From Acidimicrobiia bacterium (lineage in GTDB: Bacteria; Actinomycetota; Acidimicrobiia; Acidimicrobiales; JANYDT01), in NCBI GenBank assembly GCA_025359845.1, contig JANYDT010000199.1, forward strand, positions 1 to 37,092: 37,092 nt of DNA, written 5' to 3'. This document shows, in pieces, positions 16,492 to 25,412 of the stretch. The notes beneath the pieces were generated by a model. The model saw nothing but the letters and a program-made list of their open reading frames with translations, was not told the origin of the DNA and ran no database searches. Made by a program: the position numbers and the translations under genes. Every line of letters starts with the position of its first letter. Within the stretch, counting starts at the first letter, position 1.

Positions 16492-19031
16492 CACACTCCT
16501 CCCCGGAGACGGGCTCGAGCCGCCTGCAGCTTCTTATAGATAGGATAAATCGGCGTTTTGTTGAGGACGTCGAGCTTCTTGCGGGCCGCCCCTAAGTGGC
16601 GTTGGGTTTCAGCCAGTTCCGCCGCCAATCGATGAATCTCGGGATGCTCAGCCCCGAGAGTGCCACCCCCCCCAACGGTCCGGCCTCGCTGGGCTCGGGC
16701 CGCTCGCCACGGCCAGGGGTCTCGGGCCATGGCCGCCAGCGGCCCAACCACCTCCGACCAACGAAACTGCTCGGCTAGTGCCGCGCTGTGCCGCCCACAA
16801 CGGAGGCGAAACTCGTCGTCAGTGAGCATGCGCACGAGCGCCGCCGCCATCGCGTCGACGTCGTTGGGCGTGACCGAAAGACCGGCCCCTTCGCTGGCCA
16901 CCAGCTCAGCCAGCACATCGCCTTCGGTGGCAATCGTGGGTAGTCCGGCCCAGAAGTGGTCGAGCATCCGCGTCCGCCACGCGAGGCGGCTCTCCGCCAT
17001 TGCTTTGGCGGCCACGACTCCTACATCGGCCTCCAGCAAGTAGGCGCCCCGATCGTCATATGGCACCCACGGTCCGAATACGACCTTGGTGCCAAGCCAG
17101 CCAAGCTCTTCAACCCGGCGTTTCAGTTGCGTCGTCACCGCCATCTCGGGCACCCCGCGGCCCTCCAATTCGAGACCCATGAAGTACAGCCGCGCATTCG
17201 CCACGATCTCGACGGTGCGCTCGAAGGCCGCCAACAGGCCCAGCGGATCAAACCAGTCCCAGGTGCCCCCGCCCCACAAGATGATGAGGTCGTCGACGCC
17301 GAACACGGGCCCCCGCAGCACCGGCTTGGGCGACCGTTGCGGTGGCTCATCGGGGCAGCCGAAGGGCACGACATCAATGAGCTTGCGCAGGTGGGGATCT
17401 TGTTCGTGGGCCGTCTTGTCGAGGCGATGCTTGGCCGCCAGCATCCCGACCCAGAAGTCGCGCTGCCGCTCCGAGGCGCAGATGAAGAAGTCCCCGACCT
17501 CCATGAGGCGCGACAACGTGGCTATTTCATGGGCTTGGAGCCCATCGGCCTCCTGTTTGGTCATCGTGTCGTACTGCTCCAACGAACCGAAAATCCATGG
17601 GTCATAAAGATCGACGACCACGAGCGCCCGGGTGTGGGCCAGGAACGGGTAGCGCACCAAATCGAATCCGAACACAAGCACCGCGTCGGCTCGGTCGACG
17701 AGGGCGAGAAGTTCGGCAGGATCCTCGAAATGCAACACATCGAGGCCGGGGTGGCTCCGCTTGACCGGTTTGGGGCTGGCCAGCGTGGTGGGCACGTCCG
17801 TGCTCAGCGCGCACGCCACCTCCCAGGCCCGAATCGCCGTTCCCGCCATGCGGTCGGCGATTACGTCGCTCGAAGACAAAACCACGAATCGGGTGCCTGG
17901 GGCTCGATCGAAAAGCCGGTCGATGGCTAGGAAGCGCACGACATCGTCGAGGGTCTGTCGGTAGGATGGGGTGTCGTTACCGAGCGCTTCGAGGGGCTGA
18001 CCGAAGCTGGCGAACACGTCGTGATCGGGGGCTTGACGGCGAGCCTGGATCCGGCTGCGCTCGGCCATGAGCGACGGAAGATCACGAAGCAGGTCGTTGG
18101 TGGCGTGCAAACGGGCCGTGGCGAGCCTGTGCACGGGCTCCATTTCGTCGGCTTTCATGCCCACTTCGTAACTGGCCCGATCGCTGCGGGCGTCGTGCTC
18201 GGATCGTTTTGCCTGCATGAGAAGCGCCGCCGCGAGAACCCTAGGAAGGTGCTCGTCACTGACGTTCTTCACCAGTGAGCGCAAGGAGTTGCGTTCCAAC
18301 AGCAAAATTCGCTCGTGCACGGCGAATCGGGAACTGGTGCCGTGGTGACGATGGTAGCTGCGAGCCTCGGCCGCCAAGCGGGTCCGGTAGCCGCACACCG
18401 ATAGCCGCCATCCGAAATCGACGTCTTCGAAGTATGCGAAGAACTTCGGGTCGAATCCGCCCAGGTCGTTGAAGATTTCCCGCCCGACGAGCATCGCGCC
18501 GCCGCACGCGAACGGCAGCACCTTGCTGTCTTGAAGTACGACATCGTTCATGGCCCGGCCGAAGCCCTGTTGCTGCCCGAAACCGTGGAAGTTGATAGTT
18601 CCGTCGCCGAAATCGAGGTGGGTACCTTCCCAATCCAAGATTGCGCCGGCGACGCACACGAACCCCTGTGCCGGCTCATAACGCCCGACCAGGGCCCGCA
18701 ACCATTGCGGATCGACTCGCATGTCGTTGTTGAGTAGCGCGATGCATTCGGTCGTGGCCTTTTGGGCGGCCAGGTTCACGGCCGGACTGAACCCGAGGTT
18801 GGCGGACTGCTTCAGCACATCAACCCAGGGGTACTCAGCCTTCAACAGCTCGCGGGAACCGTCCTGGGAGTCGTTGTCGACGAGCATGACGGTCAGCAGC
18901 GCAGACGGGTAATCGAGGGCGCGGATCGAGTCCAAGCACGGGCCCAAGTGGTCTACGCCGTCGTAGTTAACCACGATGATGGTGACCGAGGGCAGGGCAA
19001 GGGCAGCACTGCTCGTCTCGTTCGGGGCCAT
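16491..19031 (-). CDS. Bifunctional glycosyltransferase: GT2 + GT-B domains with helical tail
   Basis: An 846-residue fusion. Residues 15-270 form a GT2 domain with VTIIVVNYDG, VMLVDNDSQDGS, LLNNDMRVD (99-107) and the FAYFEDVDFGWR motif (198-209). Residues about 380-780 form a GT-B type domain: RFVVLSSSDVIADRMAG at its start, a Rossmann core with LIILWGGGTWDWFDPL, and a C-terminal half with FWAGLPTIATEGD. The last 45 residues are charged and probably helical (LAAELAETQRHLGAARKKL). Two transferase sites in one chain suggest a two-sugar step, or a priming plus extending enzyme, next to the exporter. It is divergent from the 1017-residue glycosyltransferase at 19065 and coupled to wzm. The ATG at 19031 lacks a clear ribosome site; a TAGCGT box lies 11 bases upstream. 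Confidence 0.87.
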   Translation of the reverse strand: MAPNETSSAALALPSVTIIVVNYDGVDHLGPCLDSIRALDYPSALLTVMLVDNDSQDGSRELLKAEYPWVDVLKQSANLGFSPAVNLAAQKATTECIALLNNDMRVDPQWLRALVGRYEPAQGFVCVAGAILDWEGTHLDFGDGTINFHGFGQQQGFGRAMNDVVLQDSKVLPFACGGAMLVGREIFNDLGGFDPKFFAYFEDVDFGWRLSVCGYRTRLAAEARSYHRHHGTSSRFAVHERILLLERNSLRSLVKNVSDEHLPRVLAAALLMQAKRSEHDARSDRASYEVGMKADEMEPVHRLATARLHATNDLLRDLPSLMAERSRIQARRQAPDHDVFASFGQPLEALGNDTPSYRQTLDDVVRFLAIDRLFDRAPGTRFVVLSSSDVIADRMAGTAIRAWEVACALSTDVPTTLASPKPVKRSHPGLDVLHFEDPAELLALVDRADAVLVFGFDLVRYPFLAHTRALVVVDLYDPWIFGSLEQYDTMTKQEADGLQAHEIATLSRLMEVGDFFICASERQRDFWVGMLAAKHRLDKTAHEQDPHLRKLIDVVPFGCPDEPPQRSPKPVLRGPVFGVDDLIILWGGGTWDWFDPLGLLAAFERTVEIVANARLYFMGLELEGRGVPEMAVTTQLKRRVEELGWLGTKVVFGPWVPYDDRGAYLLEADVGVVAAKAMAESRLAWRTRMLDHFWAGLPTIATEGDVLAELVASEGAGLSVTPNDVDAMAAALVRMLTDDEFRLRCGRHSAALAEQFRWSEVVGPLAAMARDPWPWRAARAQRGRTVGGGGTLGAEHPEIHRLAAELAETQRHLGAARKKLDVLNKTPIYPIYKKLQAARARLRGGV

Positions 19032-19042
19032 GGCGGGAGCTG

Positions 19043-19052
19043 ACGCTAGTTC
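19043..19052. promoter_or_regulatory. Possible overlapping divergent -10 boxes
   Basis: In the 33 bases between the starts at 19031 (minus) and 19065 (plus), the bases ACGCTAGTTC contain TAGCGT on the minus strand (19048-19043) and the weaker TAGTTC on the plus strand (19047-19052). They share a TA step, just as at 13206-13215. Motif match only. Confidence 0.28.
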
Positions 19053-19064
19053 GCTGGGTGCGAC

Positions 19065-22000
19065 GTGGGTGCGACTACCGTCGATGCTGTGTCCGATGTC
19101 GCCCGATTACCGGCTCCGAGGCTGCGGGCGCTGATCGTGGCTCACATGGGCAATCAGGCGGGGGCGAGGCGGGCGGCCGAGACGTTCGATCGTCACCACG
19201 ACCGGCCGGCCGACATGGTGATCATCGGCGGGGCCGATCCCCCTCCTGGTATTTCGGTCGAGGAGTGGTGCAATCTCAGCCTTGTGCACCCTGCGACCGA
19301 GTTGGTCGCCGCCGTTCGTCCCCGGGTCGTCGCCGAGTGGACGCGACGCCCCGAGGAGCCCGACTCCGAAACCGTCTGGCTTATCCTTCCCTCCGACGCC
19401 GAGGTCCACGGTAACCTCGTCGGCCTGGCCAGCGAGTTATGTGCGGCGCCCGGGGCACCGGGGTTGGCGATGTTCGTCACCCGCCGCTCCCCCGCTCCGC
19501 GCGACGGTCGGATGCCCGATGAGGTGGCAGTTCGTGAGATGGGCCGCCTCGACCACGATCTCTTCGCGGTACGGGCGGGACCGGTCGCCCAGGCGGAACT
19601 GGCATGGTGGGCCGACCTGCAGCGACCGTCGGCGCACGTCGACCCGGACCGGCAGCGCGCCGCGACCTTTCCGTGGCTGGACAGCGCCCCGTTCGAGATC
19701 CACCGATTCGCCGATCCCGCGCTCGGTGTGAATTTCGCCAACGCCGACGAACCGGCACGACTGCCGGCTCAGCTCATCCGATTTCCCGGGTTCGATCCAA
19801 TTCATCCCTGGCGCCTCAGCCCGTATCCGTGGGCCCGAGTCTGGCCCAGTCGCCATCCCTGGTTGCGAATGATCTGTCGCCAACGAGCCGAGGCGTTGCT
19901 GCTGTTCTCGGGGCCGCATGGCGCCCGCGACCCCGGAACCGTCCTCCCCGGCGGACAGCCGATCGACGCGGCGATGCGCCGTGCTTACGAACGAGGGCTG
20001 ATCGACACGCTCGCCACGGCCCAACCCCACCCCCCACACCCCTGGCGCGATGGCGAGCCGGCCTTCATCGCGTGGCTCAACACGCCCCGCACCCCAACCG
20101 CGTCGGCCACCCGATATCTGAGTGCCTTGTGGGAACTTCGACCCGACCTTCAAGCACAGCGGAGTCCGGCTCAACTCGCGGACTGGGCCAGAGTCGCAGG
20201 CCGTGAGGACGGCCTGTGGTGGCGCCTCATTCTGCCCGACCCGCGCGAATTCGTCGACACGCTGGCCGATCGTCACGACGAGCAGCACGCCGCCGTGCTC
20301 CTTGGACCCGACGCCTCGGTATCGACCGAATCAGCCGCCGTCACGACAAGACTGACTCAAGGCGTAAACGTCGTGGGATTCCTTCGCGGCGAGCTGGGCG
20401 TGGGCGAACACGGACGGCTCCTACTCGATGACGTTCGACGGGCCGGCCAGGAGACCGCCGCCGTCTCCACCTCCCTTACCGCTCATCGCCAAGAGTTTCC
20501 TTTCGCCCACGCCACCTCGATCGACAACCCCCATGATGTCAACTTGCTGGTCGTGTACCCCGATGCGTTGCCCGACTTCATCCGCTCCGTCGGTCCCGAA
20601 TTTTTCGCCGACCGCATCAACATCGGGGCGTGGGCGTGGGAGGTCGAGGGATTCCCAGCGGCCTACCACGCCGCCTTTGACCTGGTCGACGAAGTCTGGG
20701 TCGAGAGCGAACACGTGCGCCGGGCGCTGGCCGCGGTGGCCCCGGCCGGCATTGGCATTGAGGTGATCCCGCTCGGCGTCCGGCTGCCAGCTGAGCTGCC
20801 CCCTGAGACCCAAGGCGGGGCACAGCTCACGCCGACCCGAGGCCAGTCCGGAGCCCTCTCTAGCGGTGGAGCATCGACGCCGTTCACGTTTCTGTTCGTG
20901 TTCGACCACGCGTCGGTCACCGACCGCAAGAATCCTTGGGGCCTCGTCGAAGCGTACCGTCGGGCCTTCCCGCGGTTTGATCCCGATCCCTCGGCAACGT
21001 CGCGTTCAAGCTCAAGGCCGACGCGACTACTTATCAAGTCCATCAACGGCGATCTGCACCTCGACGACCACGAGCGGCTGCTCGCGTGCGTCGCCGCCGC
21101 GCTCGGCGAGGCCGGGCCAGGCGGCCGCGGCGGCCGGCTCGCACTTGACATCGAGGTGCGTGACGGGTTCGTCTCCAGCGCCGAATTGGCCGAATTGATG
21201 GCTGGTTGCGATGCCTACGTTTCGCTGCACCGCGCCGAAGGATGGGGCCTCACCATGGCCGAGGCTATGGCCGGCGGCAAGCCGGTAATCGCCACCGGCT
21301 ACTCGGGCAATGTCGACTTCATGACACCCGAGAACAGTTGGTTGGTGCCTTATCGCCTCGTAGACATTCCCGAAACAGCGGGCCCTTACGCCGGCTGCGG
21401 ACGATGGGCAGAGCCCGATCTCGACGCCGCCGCGGCGGCCATGCGTGATGTCTACGATAACCCCGAGCGAGCCGCTACCAAGGCGCAACAAGGCGCCGCC
21501 GGCATGCGGGCGCGGGCGATATCCGACGCCGGACCCGACAAAATGGCGGCGCGCTTGGCCGCACTGCGGTCGCGGTCAAGACCCTCGCTTCCAGACGACC
21601 CACGAAGGAGCCCCTTGCCAATGCCGTCGCCCCCGCCCCCCGAGCCGCCCCCTCGTTCGACGTCGTCCCAGCCATCGTTCGAACACCCCGGCCTCGGACC
21701 GGTATTGCTGCCGGTGCCGGCGCCGCGTCCCTCTCCGACCCGAGGCGTGGGCGGTTTCGTGCGAAAGGCGGCGGCGTTGGCCACGGCCCCGCAGGCGAAT
21801 TACCAGGAAGCGGCCGATCACGAGCGCGACGTTGCGGTGGCTCATGCCATAGGTGAAACCCGTCTTGCCATCCGCTCGCTGGCGGACGAACAGCACCGAC
21901 TTCGAGACGACTTAGCCACCTTCACCACTGCGGTCGCCGGTGCCATCACCCACTTGGAGGCGTTGCAAGTGGCGCACGACCATCTGGCCCGCGAGCGTAT

Positions 22001-22118
22001 CGATGCCGACGCCGAGCTGGCCGCTCGCCTCCGGCGCGATATCGCTGACCTGCGTTCCGATCTTGATCGGGCGCGCTTGGGCGGAGCAGCGCAGCCCCAA
22101 GTCGTCAGTCCTTCGTAG
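19065..22118 (+). CDS. Very large GT4-type glycosyltransferase with N-terminal extra domain and helical C-terminus
   Basis: A 1017-residue protein. Residues 1-420 form an alpha/beta region with no motif I can name. A GT-B module starts at VNVVGFLRGELGVGEHGRL (from about 433), a loop seen in a class of polysaccharide GT4 enzymes. It continues with INIGAWAWEVEGFP, FTFLFVFDHASVTDRKNPWG and the donor site SLHRAEGWGLTMAEAMAGG (from about 719). A Pro-rich linker (about 850-900) leads to a predicted coiled coil (about 925-1005, rich in Asp/Arg/Leu/Ala). The start is a GTG at 19065; no nearby ATG fits the frame. Its last 14 bases overlap the convergent spherulin-like gene. The helical tail, also present in the divergent partner (16491-19031), could bring the two enzymes together. 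Confidence 0.85.
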   Translation: MGATTVDAVSDVARLPAPRLRALIVAHMGNQAGARRAAETFDRHHDRPADMVIIGGADPPPGISVEEWCNLSLVHPATELVAAVRPRVVAEWTRRPEEPDSETVWLILPSDAEVHGNLVGLASELCAAPGAPGLAMFVTRRSPAPRDGRMPDEVAVREMGRLDHDLFAVRAGPVAQAELAWWADLQRPSAHVDPDRQRAATFPWLDSAPFEIHRFADPALGVNFANADEPARLPAQLIRFPGFDPIHPWRLSPYPWARVWPSRHPWLRMICRQRAEALLLFSGPHGARDPGTVLPGGQPIDAAMRRAYERGLIDTLATAQPHPPHPWRDGEPAFIAWLNTPRTPTASATRYLSALWELRPDLQAQRSPAQLADWARVAGREDGLWWRLILPDPREFVDTLADRHDEQHAAVLLGPDASVSTESAAVTTRLTQGVNVVGFLRGELGVGEHGRLLLDDVRRAGQETAAVSTSLTAHRQEFPFAHATSIDNPHDVNLLVVYPDALPDFIRSVGPEFFADRINIGAWAWEVEGFPAAYHAAFDLVDEVWVESEHVRRALAAVAPAGIGIEVIPLGVRLPAELPPETQGGAQLTPTRGQSGALSSGGASTPFTFLFVFDHASVTDRKNPWGLVEAYRRAFPRFDPDPSATSRSSSRPTRLLIKSINGDLHLDDHERLLACVAAALGEAGPGGRGGRLALDIEVRDGFVSSAELAELMAGCDAYVSLHRAEGWGLTMAEAMAGGKPVIATGYSGNVDFMTPENSWLVPYRLVDIPETAGPYAGCGRWAEPDLDAAAAAMRDVYDNPERAATKAQQGAAGMRARAISDAGPDKMAARLAALRSRSRPSLPDDPRRSPLPMPSPPPPEPPPRSTSSQPSFEHPGLGPVLLPVPAPRPSPTRGVGGFVRKAAALATAPQANYQEAADHERDVAVAHAIGETRLAIRSLADEQHRLRDDLATFTTAVAGAITHLEALQVAHDHLARERIDADAELAARLRRDIADLRSDLDRARLGGAAQPQVVSPS

Positions 22119-23118
22119 CCGCCTTTTTCTTCGTGACAAACTTGCGGAGAATGCGCCGTGGCTTGGTCGTCACCACGGCCTTCGCTACGACCTTGGGGGT
22201 CGTCGTGACCGGGGCTGCGGTTGTGGTCGGAGCGGTAAGTTTCAGGACCGATGGCAGCGCCACCTTGCCAGAGTTGTAGTCATCAACTCGGTCGACAAGG
22301 GCCTGGAATGAAGCGTCATCAGACAAGGAATCATAGGGATTGGGCAACGTATCGGAAGTGATATAGAGAATCGAAGCATTGCGGGTAAGCGCGTCGTCGA
22401 CTGCACCCTTTATCCGTGAGGGGGCGACGGAGTGCACCATTTCCCAGATTTGTGAACGCCGTTCGGGCTTGAACATCCACTCATAGAAAGGTACGTTGCC
22501 AGGCAAGTTCACGTTGCTGACCCAATCGGCAACGTCTTTGTCGGCTCGCTCCAAATTGAGGTAGCCATCGCCCAGGCCCTCATAACAGTTGAGGATCGGC
22601 GCGCCCGGGTTGAGCACGACCAGTTTGCCGGGGTGACGGGCCTTGACCCCTTTGATCGTCCCCTCTCCGTTGGCCAGAAACTTATACTTGTCGCATTGGT
22701 CGTAGTTGATTTCGTCGATAAATACTCCGTCGACGTTCGGATAGGCGACAAAGGCCGAATCGATCTTGTCGGCTACGACCTTCCAATCGACTTTGTCGTA
22801 GCCTGCGGTCACGTAAACGTACGTTTTCTTGCCCGCCCCCTTGGCTTTGTCGAGTCGAGCGACAAGGTCTTTGTCGGCTACGTACCCTTGGCCGGCGGCC
22901 GGAGTGTCGGGATGGCCGACCACATACCCAACCTCTTTCGTGGCGATCACCTTGTCCCACAACGCCTGGTCGGTGAAGTACGCAGGGACTGCGATAGAGA
23001 TATTCGCGCCCTGAGCATGGGCGGCGAAACCGCCCAGAGTGCTCGGAAACGCGCCGATGAGGAGCGAGCCAGCCAACAGGGAAGTGGCGAGGACGCGAGG
23101 GCCGATCTGCAAGGTCAC
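22105..23118 (-). CDS. Secreted spherulin-4-like (GH135-type) protein
   Basis: A 337-residue exported protein. A signal peptide covers residues 1-36 (hydrophobic LATSLLAGSLLIGAF, cleavage likely after AAHAQG). The TIM-barrel domain shows ISIAVPAYF (40-48), GYVVGHPD (64-71), the strand YPNVDGVFIDEINYDQC (126-142) with the acidic pair Asp135-Glu136, LVVLNPGAP (166-174), NLE (188-190) and LYITSDTLPNPYDSL. The C-terminal 50 residues are Thr/Pro-rich, then Lys/Arg-rich (about 286-337), suggesting wall or polyanion contact. Spherulin-4 relatives of GH135 hydrolyse GalNAc-rich exopolysaccharide; the acidic pair and Glu190 fit an active enzyme. It begins with a GTG and has TATTCT six bases upstream. 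Its end overlaps the convergent glycosyltransferase gene. Confidence 0.88.
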   Translation of the reverse strand: MTLQIGPRVLATSLLAGSLLIGAFPSTLGGFAAHAQGANISIAVPAYFTDQALWDKVIATKEVGYVVGHPDTPAAGQGYVADKDLVARLDKAKGAGKKTYVYVTAGYDKVDWKVVADKIDSAFVAYPNVDGVFIDEINYDQCDKYKFLANGEGTIKGVKARHPGKLVVLNPGAPILNCYEGLGDGYLNLERADKDVADWVSNVNLPGNVPFYEWMFKPERRSQIWEMVHSVAPSRIKGAVDDALTRNASILYITSDTLPNPYDSLSDDASFQALVDRVDDYNSGKVALPSVLKLTAPTTTAAPVTTTPKVVAKAVVTTKPRRILRKFVTKKKAATKD

Positions 23119-23124
23119 CGCAAG

Positions 23125-23130
23125 AGAATA
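23125..23130 (-). promoter_or_regulatory. Putative -10 box (TATTCT) of the spherulin-like gene
   Basis: TATTCT on the minus strand is followed by exactly six bases and then the GTG at 23118, and no Shine-Dalgarno is visible. This is the best leaderless-type -10 match in the window. Confidence 0.45.
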
Positions 23131-23245
23131 GCCATCGAGCGCCGGGCTTCGGGCGCGAGGCTCTCATGTGGTGTATTCCCCGGGCCGATTTCCCACCCGG
23201 ATCGATGGCGCGCCACCTATTGTCTGGCTCTACGTCACGTGCCTT

Positions 23246-23261
23246 GCCGGCCACGGCCGGC
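23246..23261 (-). terminator. GC hairpin just after hflX
   Basis: GCCGGC-CACG-GCCGGC forms a six-base-pair stem with a four-base loop, starting seven bases past the hflX stop. No T-run follows, so it is only a candidate 3'-end structure. Confidence 0.3.
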
Positions 23262-23267
23262 GACGAG

Positions 23268-24560
23268 TCAGGCGATCCGGTACGCTTCGAATTTCGACGC
23301 GCTGGCCGCGTCGAGCCGAGCGCGGAGACGGGTGCCGCCGTCTTCGTGGGTCTCGACCAAGACTTCGCCCTCCCGGTGGACGGCAGCCACGATGTCGCCC
23401 CTCTCGTAGGGCACAACCAGTTCGACGATACAAGCCATCGCCCGTAGCCGATCGCTGACCGCGGTCAGCATCTCATCGACCCCCTCACCGGTGACAGCCG
23501 AGACACTGACTGCGCCTGGGCACCTCTGCAAGAGCCAGCCCAACTCCGCCGGCGACGCCACGTCGGCCTTGTTGAAAACTACGAGTTGGGCCACTTCGGA
23601 GGCCCCGATCTCATGGAGCACCGTGTCGACGGCGCGCATGTTTCCGACCGGGTCTGACGCGGACGCATCGACCACGTGCAGCAACAAGTCGGCGTGCGAA
23701 ACCTCATCGAGAGTCGACTTGAACGCCTCGACCAGTTGGTGGGGTAAGTCGCGCACGAACCCGACAGTGTCGGAGAGCAGCACCACTTCGCCGCCGGGCA
23801 GGCTGAGTCGGCGGGTCGTCGAATCGAGCGTGGAGAACAGGCGATCTTCGACCAGGACACCAGCTTCAGTGAGCCGATTGAGCAACGTCGACTTGCCGGC
23901 ATTCGTGTAGCCGACCAGCGTTACCGCAGCCTGGCGGTTGCGAGCCCGACCCTTGCGCTGGGTAGCCCGGACCTTAGTGAGATCTTTCAGCTGCGACTCG
24001 AGACGGTGAACCTTGTCGAGAATTCGGCGACGATCGACTTCGAGCTTCGTCTCGCCCGGTCCGCGGGTGCCGATGCCACCACCCTGCTGAGAGAGCGTCC
24101 CGCCTTTGCCCCGTAGGCGTGGCAGCCGATAACGCAGTTGGGCGAGTTCGACTTGAGCTTTGCCTTCGGCCGAGCGGGCGTTCTGGGCAAAAATGTCAAG
24201 GATCACCGCAGTGCGGTCGATGGCCGTTCGACCCAGGATGCGCTCCAGGGCCAGCGACTGCCCGGGCGAGAGTTCGGAATCGAATACCACGGTGTCGGCG
24301 TCGACCGCCTCACTGGTCATTCGCAACTCCTCGGCTTTGCCCTTTCCGATATAGGTCTTGGGGTCCGGCGTGTCGCGGCGTTGCACCACCCGCGAGGCTT
24401 CGTCGGCCCCTGCGGTATCGACGAGCAACGACAATTCGTCGAGGCCGGCCTCCACCTCGTCGAGGCTCTTCGGTCCTACCGCAACGCCGACCAACACGAT
24501 CCGCTCGCGCCGGGTCCGATCAATCAGGGATTGGTTGCGGGTGGGGTCGAGGGTAGCCAT
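23268..24560 (-). CDS. hflX: GTPase HflX
   Basis: Ribosome-associated GTPase that splits or rescues stalled 70S ribosomes. The 430-residue product has the HflX N-terminal domain (DPKTYIGKGKAEEL, 66-79) and the diagnostic glycine-rich GGGIGTRGPGETKLE (160-174). A coiled linker leads to the G domain: G1 GYTNAGKST (217-225), G3 DTVGF (264-268) and G4 NKAD (330-333). The first residues MATLDPTRNQ are preceded by AAGGAA about five bases before the ATG, a good ribosome site. The gene follows dapF by 39 bases and closes the surE-to-hflX operon; miaA-dapF-hflX order is common in Actinobacteria. Confidence 0.97.
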   Translation of the reverse strand: MATLDPTRNQSLIDRTRRERIVLVGVAVGPKSLDEVEAGLDELSLLVDTAGADEASRVVQRRDTPDPKTYIGKGKAEELRMTSEAVDADTVVFDSELSPGQSLALERILGRTAIDRTAVILDIFAQNARSAEGKAQVELAQLRYRLPRLRGKGGTLSQQGGGIGTRGPGETKLEVDRRRILDKVHRLESQLKDLTKVRATQRKGRARNRQAAVTLVGYTNAGKSTLLNRLTEAGVLVEDRLFSTLDSTTRRLSLPGGEVVLLSDTVGFVRDLPHQLVEAFKSTLDEVSHADLLLHVVDASASDPVGNMRAVDTVLHEIGASEVAQLVVFNKADVASPAELGWLLQRCPGAVSVSAVTGEGVDEMLTAVSDRLRAMACIVELVVPYERGDIVAAVHREGEVLVETHEDGGTRLRARLDAASASKFEAYRIA

Positions 24561-24599
24561 GAGATTCCTTCGCGGCGGCGATTTGCGGTCGCTACGACC

Positions 24600-25412
24600 T
24601 TATCGGTACCACTCGAAGGCGAACGACCCAATTCTCTGGGACGGGCCGATCAAGGTCGCACGGTCGCCATCGAGTACGACCTGGGCCGTGCCGCCCGGCT
24701 GGTGAATCGTGACCACTCCGGACCGGTCCCAACCCCAACGAGCGGCCGCACCGGCGACCGCGGCCGCGCCCGTGCCACAGGCCTGCGTGACCCCGACACC
24801 GCGCTCCCACACGAGCATCTCGACGACGCCCGGCTCGAGCATGGTCACGAACTCGACGTTGATGCCACAAGTGGGGCCGGTCAGATAGGGGTGTTCCAGC
24901 TTCGGCCCCCACGCCGCGATGTCGCGTTCGTCGGTCGCGACAACGAGGTGAGGGTTGCCGACGTCGACGGTCACTGCCTCGCCCGGCACACCGCCGAGTA
25001 CGGGAAGGGCGTCGAATACCAACGTCCCCATGTCGACCGAGATCTGCGCGATGCCCTCTTCGTCGGTCGCGCCCGCTTCGACGATGCGCTCGCCCGCATC
25101 GGTCTCGATGGAGACCCTTCCGGGCCCGAGGACGCCGCCGTCGAGACAGGCTTGGACAAAGCAGCGGATGCCGTTTCCGCTCATCTCGGCGACGCTGCCG
25201 TCAGCATTGTGAAGCCGCATACGGACCTGGGTGCTCGGTTGATGCGACGCGAGCAAAAGGAGCAACCCGTCGGCGCCGAATCCGAGATGTCGGTCGCAAA
25301 CGGCGCGCGCCAAAGCGGCTCCGACCTCAACCCATTCTTCGCCCCGCAGCGCCACGAAGAAGTCGTTGCCGAGCCCGTGGTATTTGACCAAGTCGACGGT
25401 CGTTGCGGTCAT
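24600..25412 (-). CDS. dapF: Diaminopimelate epimerase
   Basis: Converts LL- to meso-diaminopimelate for lysine and peptidoglycan synthesis. The 270-residue protein shows the duplicated DapF fold: VKYHGLGNDFF (9-19), then the first catalytic Cys84 in SGNGIRCF and the second, Cys212, in ACGTGAAAVAG. NPHLVV (153-158) is also typical. I chose the ATG at 25412 because it overlaps the miaA stop as ATGA and lies at the family start (MTATTVDLVKYHG). The frame continues to 25487, but that part is miaA sequence. The product implies DAP-type peptidoglycan. Confidence 0.97.
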   Translation of the reverse strand: MTATTVDLVKYHGLGNDFFVALRGEEWVEVGAALARAVCDRHLGFGADGLLLLLASHQPSTQVRMRLHNADGSVAEMSGNGIRCFVQACLDGGVLGPGRVSIETDAGERIVEAGATDEEGIAQISVDMGTLVFDALPVLGGVPGEAVTVDVGNPHLVVATDERDIAAWGPKLEHPYLTGPTCGINVEFVTMLEPGVVEMLVWERGVGVTQACGTGAAAVAGAAARWGWDRSGVVTIHQPGGTAQVVLDGDRATLIGPSQRIGSFAFEWYR

